DNA from: Asterias amurensis
Lineage: Eukaryota; Echinodermata; Asteroidea; Forcipulatida; Asteriidae
Reading direction: 5' to 3'
NCBI RefSeq assembly: GCF_032118995.1
Contig: NC_092663.1
Location: 8,742,001 to 8,806,000, forward strand
Length of the DNA stretch: 64,000 nucleotides
Positions 50,101 to 58,739 of this stretch are shown one piece after another; position 1 is the first letter of the stretch; each line of letters opens with the position of its first letter. A program made the translations under genes and the position numbers. The notes beneath the pieces were generated by a model. The model did not search any database. It saw nothing but the letters and a program-made list of their open reading frames with translations, and was not told the origin of the DNA.

Positions 50101-53100
50101 TTGACACAAACAATGGGAGATATCCTAGATGTATTGGTTCTCCTTAGGATTGAAGTGTTTATCAGAGGATGACAAAATTACAACCTTACCTTGATCTTGC
50201 TGCAATAACGCACTGTGGATGGTCATCTTCAACAACGCCTTTCCCCATTGGGGAAGGGATGAACGGAAAGCCATATTTCGTCACCAACTCACGGACGCTT
50301 CCTTCAGCATTGGCATATGCCGCTCCTAAAGTAGATTGGAGAAATGTTTTACTTCCTGGCTGTGGCTGCTGTATGCGCCATAGCACCTTGTAAACCCTTA
50401 TAAGGTGCTACATATTGGGTCTCAGAATTCATCACTGCAATAACCTATCTTTCTGAAAGTTTGTATATATACTCAGCGCCTTGAGTACCTTGTTTGGTAG
50501 ATACGTGCGCTATATAAGACTTTGATTTTATTATTATTATACAAGAGCCGTCATGCCATCAGGGCAAAAAAACAAAACAATACTCATTCCTTAATATTTG
50601 TTACCATGGTTGGTCGTATCTAACGATGGCAAGGCTCTGAGCAAATGTTTTGTAACTTCCAACCATTGGGTTTATATATTTATTTATTTTGGATTATTTG
50701 AACAGGGTAGTCCTATCTGTTTTTAAAGAGTTGTTCTCCCTGGGGGCCCTGGTTTGTGACAATGGCCATTGCGCAATGTTTACGAAACAAAAACAGGCTA
50801 GGTTTGTTGATCTACATCATATTTGATATATCATCAGAATAAAGTATTAAAGTTTTTTTTAAACATTCTTGTTAAATGTCGTTTTTTTTCCTATGCTATG
50901 CAGATTCTGTGCACTTCAGATTCATATGCATGCTTTTAAAAAACTATGTTCTTTACAGACACTTATTAATAGACCTTGTACATATATGATGTCATTTGAG
51001 TAGGGTGCTCTTGGCAAGAAGTCAAATGAATACTGCTCATTGGCCCATCCCGTGCGCTGCGCTTGAGGAGAAAAAAATAAATAATAATAGAACGGTAGAA
51101 CGCTCCAATTGGATTGGATAAGTATGTCAGGGCGTGATCCTGGACTGTTCTTGTGAGAATGTTTCATTTTCACTTGTGTTGCATTACTCTTGTACTTCGG
51201 CACAATGATGCGTTCCAACGGATCATTCTGGCAGTGCATGGTTTGGGGGTGTGTGCCTAGAGGAATAATCGTTTGCGCCCAGAGTGTACCTGACATTCGG
51301 GATGCACACTTTAGATGTGTGTGACCATCGTTTCATCATTGCATGTACCTCCATGATGGCGGCATTATTGTCAATGCACAAGGTCTTTTGTTTGTTTGTT
51401 ATTTATTAATTTTGGTTTTTACCCATACACCGATGTGTGTTAGCACTGTATACTCAGTACTTCCCGAGTCCTGTGAAAAAACATCACAGGCATGTTACTC
51501 GGGTGGGATTCGAACCCACGACCCTTGCAATTCTAGAGCAGTGTCTTACCAACTAGACTACCGAGGTTGCCCGGCAGCTAGAGGCAGTTCGAATCCTATG
51601 TTTTGGCAGAGGGCACCGCAACGATATAATAGATCTATTATATATAATAATAACATCTATTATATCGTTGCGGTGCCCGCTGCCAAAACATAGGATTCGA
51701 ACTGCCTCTAGCTGCCGGGCAACCTCGGTAGTCTAGTTGGTAAGACACTGCTCTAGAATTGCAAGGGTCGTGGGTTCGAATCCCACCCGAGTAACATGCC
51801 TGTGATGTTTTTTCACAGGACTCGGGAAGTACTGAGTATACAGTGCTAACACACATCGGTGTTTGGGTAAAAACCAAAATTAATATTCTTTATCCCCGAT
51901 GCAAGTTTAACATCTATTATATTGTTATTTATTGTTGTTTTTACAAACCTTTGCCAATGATGATCAGAGGGTTCTTGGCAGATGTCAGGAGACGAACAGC
52001 CTCTTCAACTAGCCCTGGGTCACCAAGCATCGGGGGTGGTGGCCCCACCTTGGGCATAATCCTTTACAAAATAAAAACACAGCTAACTGATCAATGACCC
52101 TCGCTCCATTGAGTGGTTCAGTTGGATCCAAAGTCATTATGGTAAAGAGTCATAAAAGTCTTCTCAAGGACTGCTTGACTAGAACCTTCACTTTTTTCTG
52201 AACAGAAACACTTGGCGGCCGTTTTTGTGATTACTGTGTGATTTCCATTTCATAGCTCTGCTTACCGTACGTTAGCACAAGAAAGGCCTGCTAACCTTCC
52301 AATGTTTATGCACGAAAATATATGACTTCACAATGCAAGTCCATGGTAAATGTGTAATATGGCTGCCCAATTTTTCTACTAACCTGTGAAATACGCTTGC
52401 ACCTTAGCAATTTTTTCTGCTACAGTAAGCAGAAAAATGTGCTTACCGTTAAGCAGCGCTATGAAATTGGGCCCAGAGCTTGAGCCCAGTGCTCTTAATC
52501 GCTCGTCCAAGATCGACACACCTAAAAGCTTTGTCTGTACCTTCTCTCGCATACATGTATGGGATTTAAGACATTGCATAGTGAGGTCGTTCAATTTGTT
52601 TAAAGAAAAGTAAAGTCAGAGGCTTTTTGTTCATACCTAATGGATTCCTCAGGAACTGTTTGGTTGACCAGCTCACCACTGATGTCAATATAAGCGGCTC
52701 CGGGTCGACCATACATGCTGATACGAACAGCCTATTACAGATACAAGAATGTTTAAATGCACTCGACACTATTGGTAATTACTTAAAATAATTGTTAGCA
52801 TAAAAGTTTACTTGGTAACGAGCAATGGAGAGCTGTTAATAGTATAAAACATTTTGAAAAACACCTCAAAGTAACATAGCTTTTAAGAAAGAGGTTATTT
52901 TCCACTCAAATTCGGCGTCTGAAAGCAAACAACTCCGTGCAACAAGGGTATTTTCCCTTTCATTATCCTCTAGCAACTTCGATGACCAGTTGAGTCCAAA
53001 TTTTCACAGATTTTTGTTATGCATATACTGATCTTTGACAATTCCCAAAGGTGTCTAGTGCCTGTAAGACATAGGCTCTGTGATCATCAAGACAAGTAAT

Positions 53101-56100
53101 TGGTTAGTTTCAATATTAAAGCTCACTGTTTATTAGTCTGGTATACAGATACTGGTCTTAATACAGATTTCATTTGATAAACGCGCTGTGACGAAAGCTT
53201 TTATTTCTGTGTTAATTCTGAGGTGATGATGCAGTTTGTTAGATTGCACTTTGGATCATCTGCATGCAGCGTGTGCATAATGTTTGTACACATGTAATGT
53301 TGTTTTATTCACTATTGAATGTGTCTGTGTGAACTGATTCTGTAGCTCTATGTGAAATGAATGCGAGGTCAAAGGTACATCTGGTAGCAACCAGTCAGGC
53401 AGGTATCTGGTGTTATTCCTGATCCTCAAAGTGTGATATCAAATGTTCAAGCTAAACCGGTTATAAACTTCATATGAGTATCAATCCTCAAGGGAAATAC
53501 ATAATGTTACATTTTATAACAGTACCAGGTCTATAGTTTGCACCTTTTCATAGAGGTTTTACTTGAACTTTTACCTTTTCAATAAAAAATGGGATCTGGC
53601 TGACACTAGCAGGTCGAGCTGTGTATTTAGCACAAAGTCTGGCACTCTCAACCTGCAAAACAAGACCAACAGAAAAAAACAATTTGATGTTACGTTATCG
53701 TCTGCTCAGGACTAGAAGGTGGTCAAGTGCAATTTGTATGGATTTCATAAAATTGCATATTTTGAGCTCCTGAAGAATGGGTTTTATTGATCAAGAGTGG
53801 TATTCGGAGTATACGTTTGGCACAAGTAAATCATTCACCTGTTGATTTTGGTTTACAAATTTTTCATTTAATGACCTTTTGACATTGCAAGTAAGAATCT
53901 GCAATTAATCACCTTGTAGCGCTGTGCGGACAATATTTAACTACTACATTAATATTTCTTTACCTGTAAGTGATTGGCATAAGGCTTCTGAATATTATAA
54001 GTCACTGAATATTCACAAACTTACCTGGGGATATTGTTGAAAGGCTCCCATACAATCTTGATCCCTATCATTTGCTGACACAAATTTGAATAGTAAAATT
54101 GAATATTCATTGCCGAAGTAAATATTCAAGGCTGGCATGGTATATTGCCTCTTCTGTATGAATCTGACCATTGAATATTCATAACTTAATCGAATATTCA
54201 TAAACTTACCTGTGGATATTCTTGAAAGGCTCCCATAGAATCTTGATCCTTGTCATTGGCCCCTCCTATAACAAGCATGGGCCTAAAACGAAAATAGGCA
54301 ATAAAGTGATTTAATCTGACAACTGCTGTGGAGCCTATTGCCTTTATAAGTGGGCAGGCCCAACTATGATTGGGGGAAAGATTGGGGCTTGGTAGTATTG
54401 TCAATCACGTACTTAACCAAAAGTTAAATTTTGCTTTGGCCAAGACAACAAATGTTAGGCCTAATGCAACTATAACTGGGCAGGCCCAAGCCCAACTACC
54501 GCGTCTTATCTGCAGGAAAATACGGTATGTTTGTGATCAGTTCACAAATTGGGGCTTGATAGTATTGTCAATCTACTTTTACCAAAAGTTCAATGTTGCA
54601 TTGGCCACGCTAACTACTGTTGAGCCTTTCGCCACTATAAATGGGCAGGCCTAACTATGATTGGGACAGATTCCCAATTTCGGGCTTGTCAGGCTACTTT
54701 ACCAACAGTTTATCGTTGCATTCTCCAAGTAAACTACTGTTGAGCCTATTGCAACTTTAATTGGGCAGGCCAAATTGTGATTAGGACAAATTCACAAATT
54801 GGGGCTTGGTAGTACTGTATTGTATTGCCAATCTACTTTTACCAACAGTTTAATGTTTCATTGGCCAAGCTACAGTTTGTAACTAAATGCTGAGCAGGTT
54901 GGAACTATAATTGGGCAGGCCCAACTACAGATTCACAAATTGGGCTTGATAGTACTGTCAATTTACTTACCAACAGTTTATTGTTGCATTTGCCAATCCA
55001 GAGATGGTGTTCAACATCCCAGGTCCAGATACAACTAGACACACTCCAGGCCTGAAATGCACAATCACCACAAAAAAAGGGAAAGTTCAAAAAAAAGTTT
55101 AGAAGGGAAGGTACATTTTTAAACTCCACGGACGTCTTTTCAATACAAACAGAAGACAAAGACATGAAGCTCTCTTTCCAAAAAGATATAAAACACTAAA
55201 ACCAATAAATAAATGTCATTGACAGTGGACTATATACCACAATACGATCAATTGATTGTACATTGATATACTGAAGAATGCTTTAAATAAAATAAACAAA
55301 ATTTTAGCGAAAATAAAAGGAAACTGCTCTACCTCCCAGTTAGGTATCCAATAGCTCCAGCCGCATATGCCGCCTGAAAGTAAACAAACATAAAAGTTGA
55401 AAATCATCAATCACATCAAGCATGGTACTTGGTCCTTGGGAAAAGGTAGGACTATTTTATTGAGTAATAGGGCTGATCTAAATTGTACATGCACATAATT
55501 ATGATGTAGGCTTTGACTTTTCAGGATAATTAAATAAAACAAATTCTGATTTTTCCAAATGCCAAATAAAATTGGAAATCAGACTAAAGTAGATAGAATA
55601 TCAATAATAAAAGTTTTTTTGTGTGAAAAGCACTTTATATTGGCTGAAATAACTTTACCCACAAGTGCAAACAAGTATCATATGAATTATTGTTAATTTC
55701 TGCAGCTCATTTCTAAGACCAATCGGGAAAGTTTAGATTTGGTTGTCAATAAGCGCCTTCCTGGTTTTATGTGGCATCTTGTTAGCGGGTCAGATTTGTT
55801 TACTTCGAACAACCATTGTCACCTTCGACTCCGCGCTTGAACTACCACACACCTTCCCAAGAGACGCGCGTGAAGTTCTCCAGCTCAGTCAAGGGCATAA
55901 TGAACAAGTGTGCGAACTTAAACAAAATCTGCCCCTTGAACAAGACGGAGCTTGTTTACCGGGAGTGTGCTGCTTGGACTTTGACCTAGCTGTAAAGTTT
56001 GGACACTCACCGCTTGCTCGTTCCTCATTCCGATATACTGAAGACCCGCTGCCTGGACAGCCATTCCAACCTCAATCACTGGGAATCCAACGATGCCAAA

Positions 56101-57905
56101 GACATACTCTACTCCCTAATGTCAGGAGAAATTTGTGTTTCATGTAAATTTGTAATCAAATTTTGTTTCTAAAAACAAAGTAAAAGGTTTACTTTGTTTT
56201 AAATAATGCATCTTTCTTCTTCTTAAAAGAATGATTTTGCCACCATCTGCAAGTGCAAGGGTATCTTTTCTTCAGCCTTTCTCCCAGCTCTGGCAAGTTC
56301 AACTTACTGACTTATTTATATCTGCCAGGCATGTGATGTGATGTAGCCTATTGTAGGTACCTTAAAGGAACACGTTGCCTTGGATCGGTCGAGTTGGTCT
56401 TTGAAAAGCGTTTGTAATCGTTTGTTATAAAATGCATATGGTTAGAAAGATGTTGAAAAAGTAGAATACAATGGTCCACACAAACATGCCTCGAAATTGC
56501 ACGGTTTTCCTTTTACCTCGTCGACAAACACGGTCGGCCATTTATGGGAGTCAAATTTTTGACTCCCATAAATGGCCGACCGTGTTAATTCGCACAGTAA
56601 AAGGAAAACCACGCAATTTCGAGGCAAATGTGTGTGGATCATTGTATTCTACTTTTAAAACATCTTTCCGACCATATGCATTTTATTAAAAACGGTTACA
56701 AAGGCTTTAGGGTCATTCCGTGTCAAATCACCCAAAAAAAAGACAATTTTAAACCCTAGGGAGTAAATTTTCATCGAAGTTCATCTCCAGATCACGTGAT
56801 CCACAAGGTCAAATCCAAGGTCAAAGTAAAGGTCAAAAGGTTACTAAACCTAAACATGTTCCTACAAAAAAAGTAATGGCAGATTTGGAAAGCTTATGCA
56901 ATTTCCTTTCAAAAGACACCAATTTCATTCAACAAATTTGACGCAATTGTTAACGATTTATGGTTGTTTGAATGTCAGAGGTCAGGCGCATTTTGACCGA
57001 AATCAACGAGAAAGAGCATGTCGTAGCGCGAAAACCGTTTATCGGATAGAGCTGAAAATTGAAATTTGAGCTTGTTGAGCCATTACTACCCCATAAAAAA
57101 AATTTGAGCAAATTTGAAGAGGGTAGGGTTTAACCCATTGGGTGATTTGACACGGAATGACCCTTTTATAGACCAACTCGTCCGATCCAAGGCAACGTGT
57201 TCCTTTAATAATCATAAACTTTTAAAACTTTATTTATGTCCAAAACACCCACAGTTACCAGCAGGCTGGTTACCAGTTATTACCTGGTCACACTTGATTT
57301 TTGATCATTCAAAAACTTAAAAGGCAGTTCCTCTCTGGTTTCTCAACAACAAATATAGTAACACACATCCCTGCAGTAAACACCTCCATATTTTGCCCCT
57401 CCCCTCCTCCCTTCCCTTTTTTAACGTGTGTGACTATTCTACTCTGTCAATGTCTGCCCTGGCACTCCCCCACCATTCCTGCCAAATTTGCCTTGAAGTT
57501 TACCAAGAAAGACAAAGGCTTTATCTTTCTTGGTAAACTTAGAATTGTGCCTATATATAAATGTTATTATGAATCCGCATTATGTTAACAAAACAATAGA
57601 CCCAGTAACTGGGGCGCTGTATTCCTTTTTCGAAATTTTGACAGAAAATGTCAAAATTTCGAAAAAGGAATACAGCGCCCCAGTTACTGGGTCTAATATT
57701 TCTACCTCCATGGTCTAACAACACAACAATCTTAATGACCACTTCAGCCTAACAACACCAAGTTGAATTGTTGAAGTTTATTTTCTTTTAATTTAAATAA
57801 TGTCCAGCTTGAGCTTGTTGTTCTGGGGAAGAAAGAAAAAGAAGATATGTTGACAAAAATCACCTGTGCCTTGAGTGCCTCTGCAATCACTGATGCTCCA
57901 TCCAT
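32164..57905 (-). CDS. HACL1: HACL1, 2-hydroxyacyl-CoA lyase 1 (peroxisomal, complete)
   Basis: Thiamine-diphosphate enzyme that cleaves 2-hydroxyacyl-CoA to formyl-CoA and an aldehyde in peroxisomal alpha-oxidation of phytanic and 2-hydroxy fatty acids. Seventeen exons in coding order: 57905-57864, 56115-56011, 55373-55333, 55051-54971, 54282-54210, 53652-53575, 52731-52637, 52061-51949, 50325-50190, 38252-38147, 37407-37318, 36912-36751, 34961-34861, 34219-34061, 33509-33405, 32924-32735, 32202-32164. Phases close throughout and give 571 residues (human 578). Catalytic Glu47 lies in IGMRNEQA. The TPP/Mg2+ motif is present as [10 protein letters not shown] at 444-453 (Asp446) with NNNGI at 472-476 (Asn473). 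The protein ends WLTRTESKL, a canonical PTS1. The start ATG begins [14 protein letters not shown], without the extra 5' residues of the human protein, so an additional upstream start is not excluded. A minus-strand AATAAA lies at 32043-32038. Intron 9 (38253-50189) hosts the BEN-domain gene. Confidence 0.95.
33580..33800 (+). mobile_element. S1 SINE, 5' part
   Basis: TAGTGGCTGAGCGGATTATA, GTGTGGGTTCAAATCCTGG, then AAATGAGTACCTAGGAGGGT. In HACL1 intron 14. Confidence 0.75.
35815..36204. mobile_element. F2 MITE, complete
   Basis: Both TTAA-type ends and the CGGCCATTTATGGG central palindrome are present. Upstream strand context: HACL1 intron 12. Confidence 0.88.
37021..37275 (+). mobile_element. 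S1 SINE
   Basis: CATGGCCATGTGGTTGAGAG, GTGTGGGTTCAGGTCCTGG, CACCCAGGGGTATGAACGGG, GGTAGAGGTTGATATC and the family tail ATGGCCCAATGACCA. In HACL1 intron 11. Confidence 0.8.
38253..40475. other. HACL1 intron 9, AT-rich part
   Basis: No exon of HACL1 is found here, and coding continuity is complete without one. 38931-39010 and 39270-39320 are similar (CCCCGAGTTT and ACCACACC repeated, CGGTCATCATT / GCGATCATT), a short direct repeat. A possible BEN-gene 5' exon lies at its end. Confidence 0.4.
39310..39556 (+). promoter_or_regulatory. Possible promoter and 5' UTR exon of the BEN-domain gene
   Basis: The BEN gene needs an upstream 5' UTR exon. This interval has an octamer-like ATTTGCAT element (39369 region) and a good donor, accacg|gtaaga, at 39556-39557, that could pair with the acceptor at 43992. 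It is the best candidate I see in the upstream intron, but nothing proves transcription starts here. Confidence 0.2.
40476..40714. mobile_element. F5 fold-back MITE
   Basis: GGGCCCAATTTCATAGAGCT at the left and AGCTGTATGAAATCAGGCCC at the right. The interior arms carry TTGGTTGGTAATCCTG and its partner. Confidence 0.8.
40838..41188 (-). mobile_element. S1 SINE, near full length
   Basis: On the minus strand: TGGCCGAGTGGTTAAAAGC head, GTGTGGGTTCGAATCCCGG, body CTTGAGCAAGATACTTTACT, GGGTACCTGCGAGGGTAGAG, and an AT-rich (TTA)n end. The best copy for defining the family. Confidence 0.85.
41210..42330 (+). repeat. Locally duplicated 150-260 bp blocks
   Basis: AGTAAATGATTGGAATTATACAT occurs at about 41905 and 42057. 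TTGCGCGAATACAGAAA with GAGCTCTCA and TAACTGTCAG occurs at about 41310-41376 and 42124-42212. ACGACAGCTC followed by CTAATCCGCCTGGGCCGAA or CTAATACGCCTTGGCCGAA occurs at about 41940-42033 and 42239-42301. Diverged direct copies, unit uncertain. HACL1 intron 9, upstream of the BEN gene. Confidence 0.6.
42636..42962 (+). mobile_element. F1 MITE, diverged, right terminus lost
   Basis: AAAGGCACTGGTCACCTTTG at the left. Similarity stops at TTATTTTGAGTAAAAAAAAG. Confidence 0.75.
43031..43320 (+). mobile_element. F1 MITE with internal deletion
   Basis: TTAAAGACACTGTACACTAT to CCACTGCCTTTAA. About 90 bases of the interior, including one palindrome arm, are absent. 70 bases after the copy at 42636. 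Confidence 0.85.
43321..43992. other. Sequence before the first BEN coding exon
   Basis: AT-rich, with diverged internal echoes (TTTGAAATTTGTTATTTTCAT near 43575 and TTGAAATGTGTTATTTTCAT near 43690; CTGACTGACTTTAGTCTTCAAA and CTGATTGACACTTAAGTCTTCAAA), i.e. a direct duplication of about 110 bases. No exon seen. Confidence 0.45.
44029..49976 (+). CDS. BEN-domain protein, nested in HACL1 intron 9
   Basis: Probable nuclear DNA-binding or chromatin-associated protein. Five coding exons: 44029-44146, 45347-45552, 46794-46835, 48324-48380 and 49053-49976, giving 448 residues with closed phases. The start ATG reads [15 protein letters not shown]. An in-frame TGA at 44011 lies upstream inside the same exon, whose acceptor ends at 43992, so a 5' UTR exon must lie farther upstream. 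An acidic stretch at about 41-60 includes GRDDDD. A basic patch [14 protein letters not shown] is exon 3. Exon 4 begins IKAEPG, which fits the SUMO consensus psi-K-x-E. A Leu/Gln-rich predicted coiled coil lies at about 148-198, a Ser/Thr/Pro/Gln-rich linker follows, and a BEN domain at about 346-427 carries [30 protein letters not shown] and [17 protein letters not shown] domains usually bind DNA or mediate protein contacts. I cannot assign an orthologue. The gene runs antisense to HACL1. Confidence 0.82.
44930..45310 (-). mobile_element. S1-like SINE, diverged
   Basis: AAGTTCTTATAAAGCGCTTT at one end, and AGGACACAAGGATCAGACCA with GATTCGAACCCTCACTC near the other. In BEN-gene intron 1, just before exon 45347. 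Confidence 0.65.
45663..45975. mobile_element. Possible degraded MITE with TTTTCACAC ends
   Basis: CCCTTTTCACACTATATC at the left and GTGTAAAAAGGCTGGGC at the right are weakly inverse. The interior is GC-rich and includes a G-run. Overlapping open frames here appear to be non-coding. BEN-gene intron 2. Confidence 0.35.
46976..47295. mobile_element. F2 MITE, diverged
   Basis: TTAAAAGGACATGCTGCCTT at the left and ATTGTGTCCCTTTAA at the right. The central palindrome is reduced to TTGGCCATTTTGTGGAG. Immediately followed by an F6 copy. Confidence 0.75.
47311..47840 (-). mobile_element. F6 element, second copy
   Basis: Inverse of 24384-24985 with the hairpin GCAGGGTCGTTGCCGTGTGA / CACACGGCAACGACCTTGC and the end TGTCTGAGATATTTATGAAT. 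In BEN-gene intron 3. Confidence 0.78.
48089..48300 (+). mobile_element. tRNA-headed SINE (family S2)
   Basis: Head CTCGGTGGTCTAGTTGGTAT, GTGGGTTTGAATCCCACCC, then TGCCTGTGATTTTTTTCACA, GGACTCGG, and the tail TTCTTTATCCCGATGCAAAT. It abuts BEN-gene exon 4 (48324). Confidence 0.8.
50838..50843 (+). terminator. Candidate polyadenylation signal of the BEN-domain gene
   Basis: First canonical AATAAA after the BEN gene stop at 49976. None was found between the stop and HACL1 exon 9. If used, the 3' UTR would run antisense through HACL1 exon 9 (50190-50325). Confidence 0.35.
51413..51876. mobile_element. Two S2 SINEs head to head, forming a hairpin
   Basis: The copy at 51413-51633 is on the minus strand and the copy at 51654-51876 is on the plus strand, with arms almost identical, including the shared flank GTTCGAATCCTATGTTTTGG and ATATCGTTGCGGTGCCC. 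The loop is about 20 AT-rich bases. Lies in HACL1 intron 8. Confidence 0.88.
52246..52474. mobile_element. F5 fold-back MITE in HACL1 intron 7
   Basis: The right end GCGCTATGAAATTGGGCCC is clean. The left end CCATTTCATAGCTCTGCTTA lacks the GGGC tip. Confidence 0.7.
52753..53067 (-). mobile_element. F1 MITE, diverged copy in HACL1 intron 6
   Basis: CGACACTATTGGTAATTAC at the left and CAATTCCCAAAGGTGTCTAG at the right. 22 bases upstream, in transcript direction, of HACL1 exon 7. Confidence 0.7.
54017..54090 (-). pseudogene. Partial tandem duplicate of HACL1 exon 5 (pseudo-exon)
   Basis: Reads [16 protein letters not shown] followed by a donor (GGTAAGT), almost the same as the 3' half of exon 5 at 54210-54282 ([16 protein letters not shown]), including intronic bases after the donor (GAATATTCA and TAAACTTACC on the plus strand). 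The 5' half of the exon (PMLVIGG) is not preserved. The nearest AG acceptor puts the reading frame into early stops in the phase required by exon 4, so it cannot substitute for exon 5. Offset between the copies is about 185 bases. This is a decayed host exon copy. Confidence 0.8.
54310..54990 (-). repeat. Intronic minisatellite, about five units of 120-165 bp, in HACL1 intron 4
   Basis: The block GGGCAGGCC recurs at about 54352, 54478, 54643, 54763 and 54913, each with a shared context (TGTTGAGCCTATTGC before, ATTCACAAATTGGGGCTTG after). Several units also carry TTTTACCAACAGTTTA followed by a TTGCATTGGCCAA-like segment, which resembles the end and donor of exon 4 (CTTACCAACAGTTTATTG at 54966-54983). 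The unit therefore appears to have arisen from the exon 4/intron 4 boundary. Confidence 0.75.
56362..57209. mobile_element. F2 MITE interrupted by a second transposon
   Basis: The left part runs from TTAAAGGAACACGTTGCCTT to the ACGGTTACAAAGGCTTT block (about 56708). The right end resumes at ATAGACCAACTCGTCCGATC (57169) and closes in CCTTTAA. The interruption is the element at 56710-57165. HACL1 intron 1. Confidence 0.88.
56710..57165. mobile_element. 455-bp DNA transposon with 24-bp inverted ends, nested in F2
   Basis: Starts GGGTCATTCCGTGTCAAATC and ends with the exact inverse, GATTTGACACGGAATGACCC. No coding capacity is seen. The target duplication is in a T-run and cannot be resolved by eye. 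Superfamily unassigned. Confidence 0.85.
57497..57695. repeat. Two hairpins, one a perfect 47-bp inverted repeat
   Basis: 57597-57643 and 57649-57695 are exact inverses around GAAAA. The outer ends read TAGACCCAGTAACTGGGGCG. A smaller inverted pair, AAGTTTACCAAGAAAGA and TCTTTCTTGGTAAACTT, lies at about 57497-57541. HACL1 intron 1. Confidence 0.9.
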
Positions 57906-58739
57906 TTTGGGGAAATTTATGCAATGCTTTCTTGAAACACAGCGTTGTTTCGGACTAATCGTTGGGTAATGAAATTGTTGACAAAGTAAACAAATAACCT
58001 GGGTGATTGATGTCCAGGGTCCAGTCAGCTGTTTGCAAGGGTAAGTGTAAACTTCAAAAGCGCCCTCAAGAGACCACCAGGGCCCAATTTCATAAAGCCT
58101 GTAAGCACAAAATTTTGCTTAACATGAAATTTCTTCCATGATAAAAAACAGAATTACCGACCAAATTTCCACGTGAGTTTTTTTAGGATAAGCCAACAAC
58201 AGCTGAATGTCAGTAACAAGCAATATGCAACAGATTCAAATTTGGTCGGTAATCTTGTTTTTATCAAAAAAGAAATTTCATGCTAAGCAAATGTTTGTGC
58301 TTACAGGCTTTATGAAACTGGGCCCTGCATCACCGAGACAAAAGAAAGAAACTTTGAGAATAAATGGACTTACGGGTAAAGCTTAAATTTCTCTTTGGAT
58401 CATTTCGTTTTGAATGAATAGAAGAGTTATTGTGATTTTCTTTATTTCCCCCGAAAAATCTGAAAAAAAATAAGTAAAACTTTCCTGGACCTAAATTTTG
58501 CTGCAGCGCCACCAATCCTACAACAGGGCAATTATTATAGTCTGGTTCCAGAACAATTTTCCCCATGTGTTCTTATTGTCTGTCATCGGACTCGTTCAAA
58601 ACCACGCGAGTCGTGTAGCGTTATATGTATTGCGTTTAGACGCAACCGCAAACGACAAACATAATTTCATATATTTTGTAAAATATTTTATACAAATACT
58701 ATTGATATACTACAACAACTGTGAGGTATTTCGTGTCCA
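57906..58739. promoter_or_regulatory. Probable bidirectional promoter region between HACL1 and the acidic gene
   Basis: Two start codons face away from each other across 834 bases, so the regulatory sequence of both genes is probably here. It contains an F5 fold-back MITE (58079-58326), leaving about 170 bases on the HACL1 side and 410 on the other. No clear TATA box at a convincing distance was found. Transcription starts are unknown, and either gene may have an extra upstream 5' UTR exon. Confidence 0.4.
58079..58326. mobile_element. F5 fold-back MITE between HACL1 and the acidic gene
   Basis: AGGGCCCAATTTCATAAAGC at the left and its near inverse GCTTTATGAAACTGGGCCCT at the right. Long interior arms (GACCAAATTTCCACG / AAATTTGGTCGGTAAT). 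The best preserved copy. Confidence 0.85.

Noticed and set aside
51720-51795. tRNA gene, from the A- and B-box-like head (TAGTTGGTAAGAC, GGTTCGAATCCC)
   Set aside because: It belongs to an S2 SINE that occurs several times with the same non-tRNA body and tail. The cloverleaf was not convincing.
54017-54090. Mutually exclusive exon 5 of HACL1
   Set aside because: The 5' half is missing and the required phase meets stops at once, so it cannot replace exon 5 as it stands.
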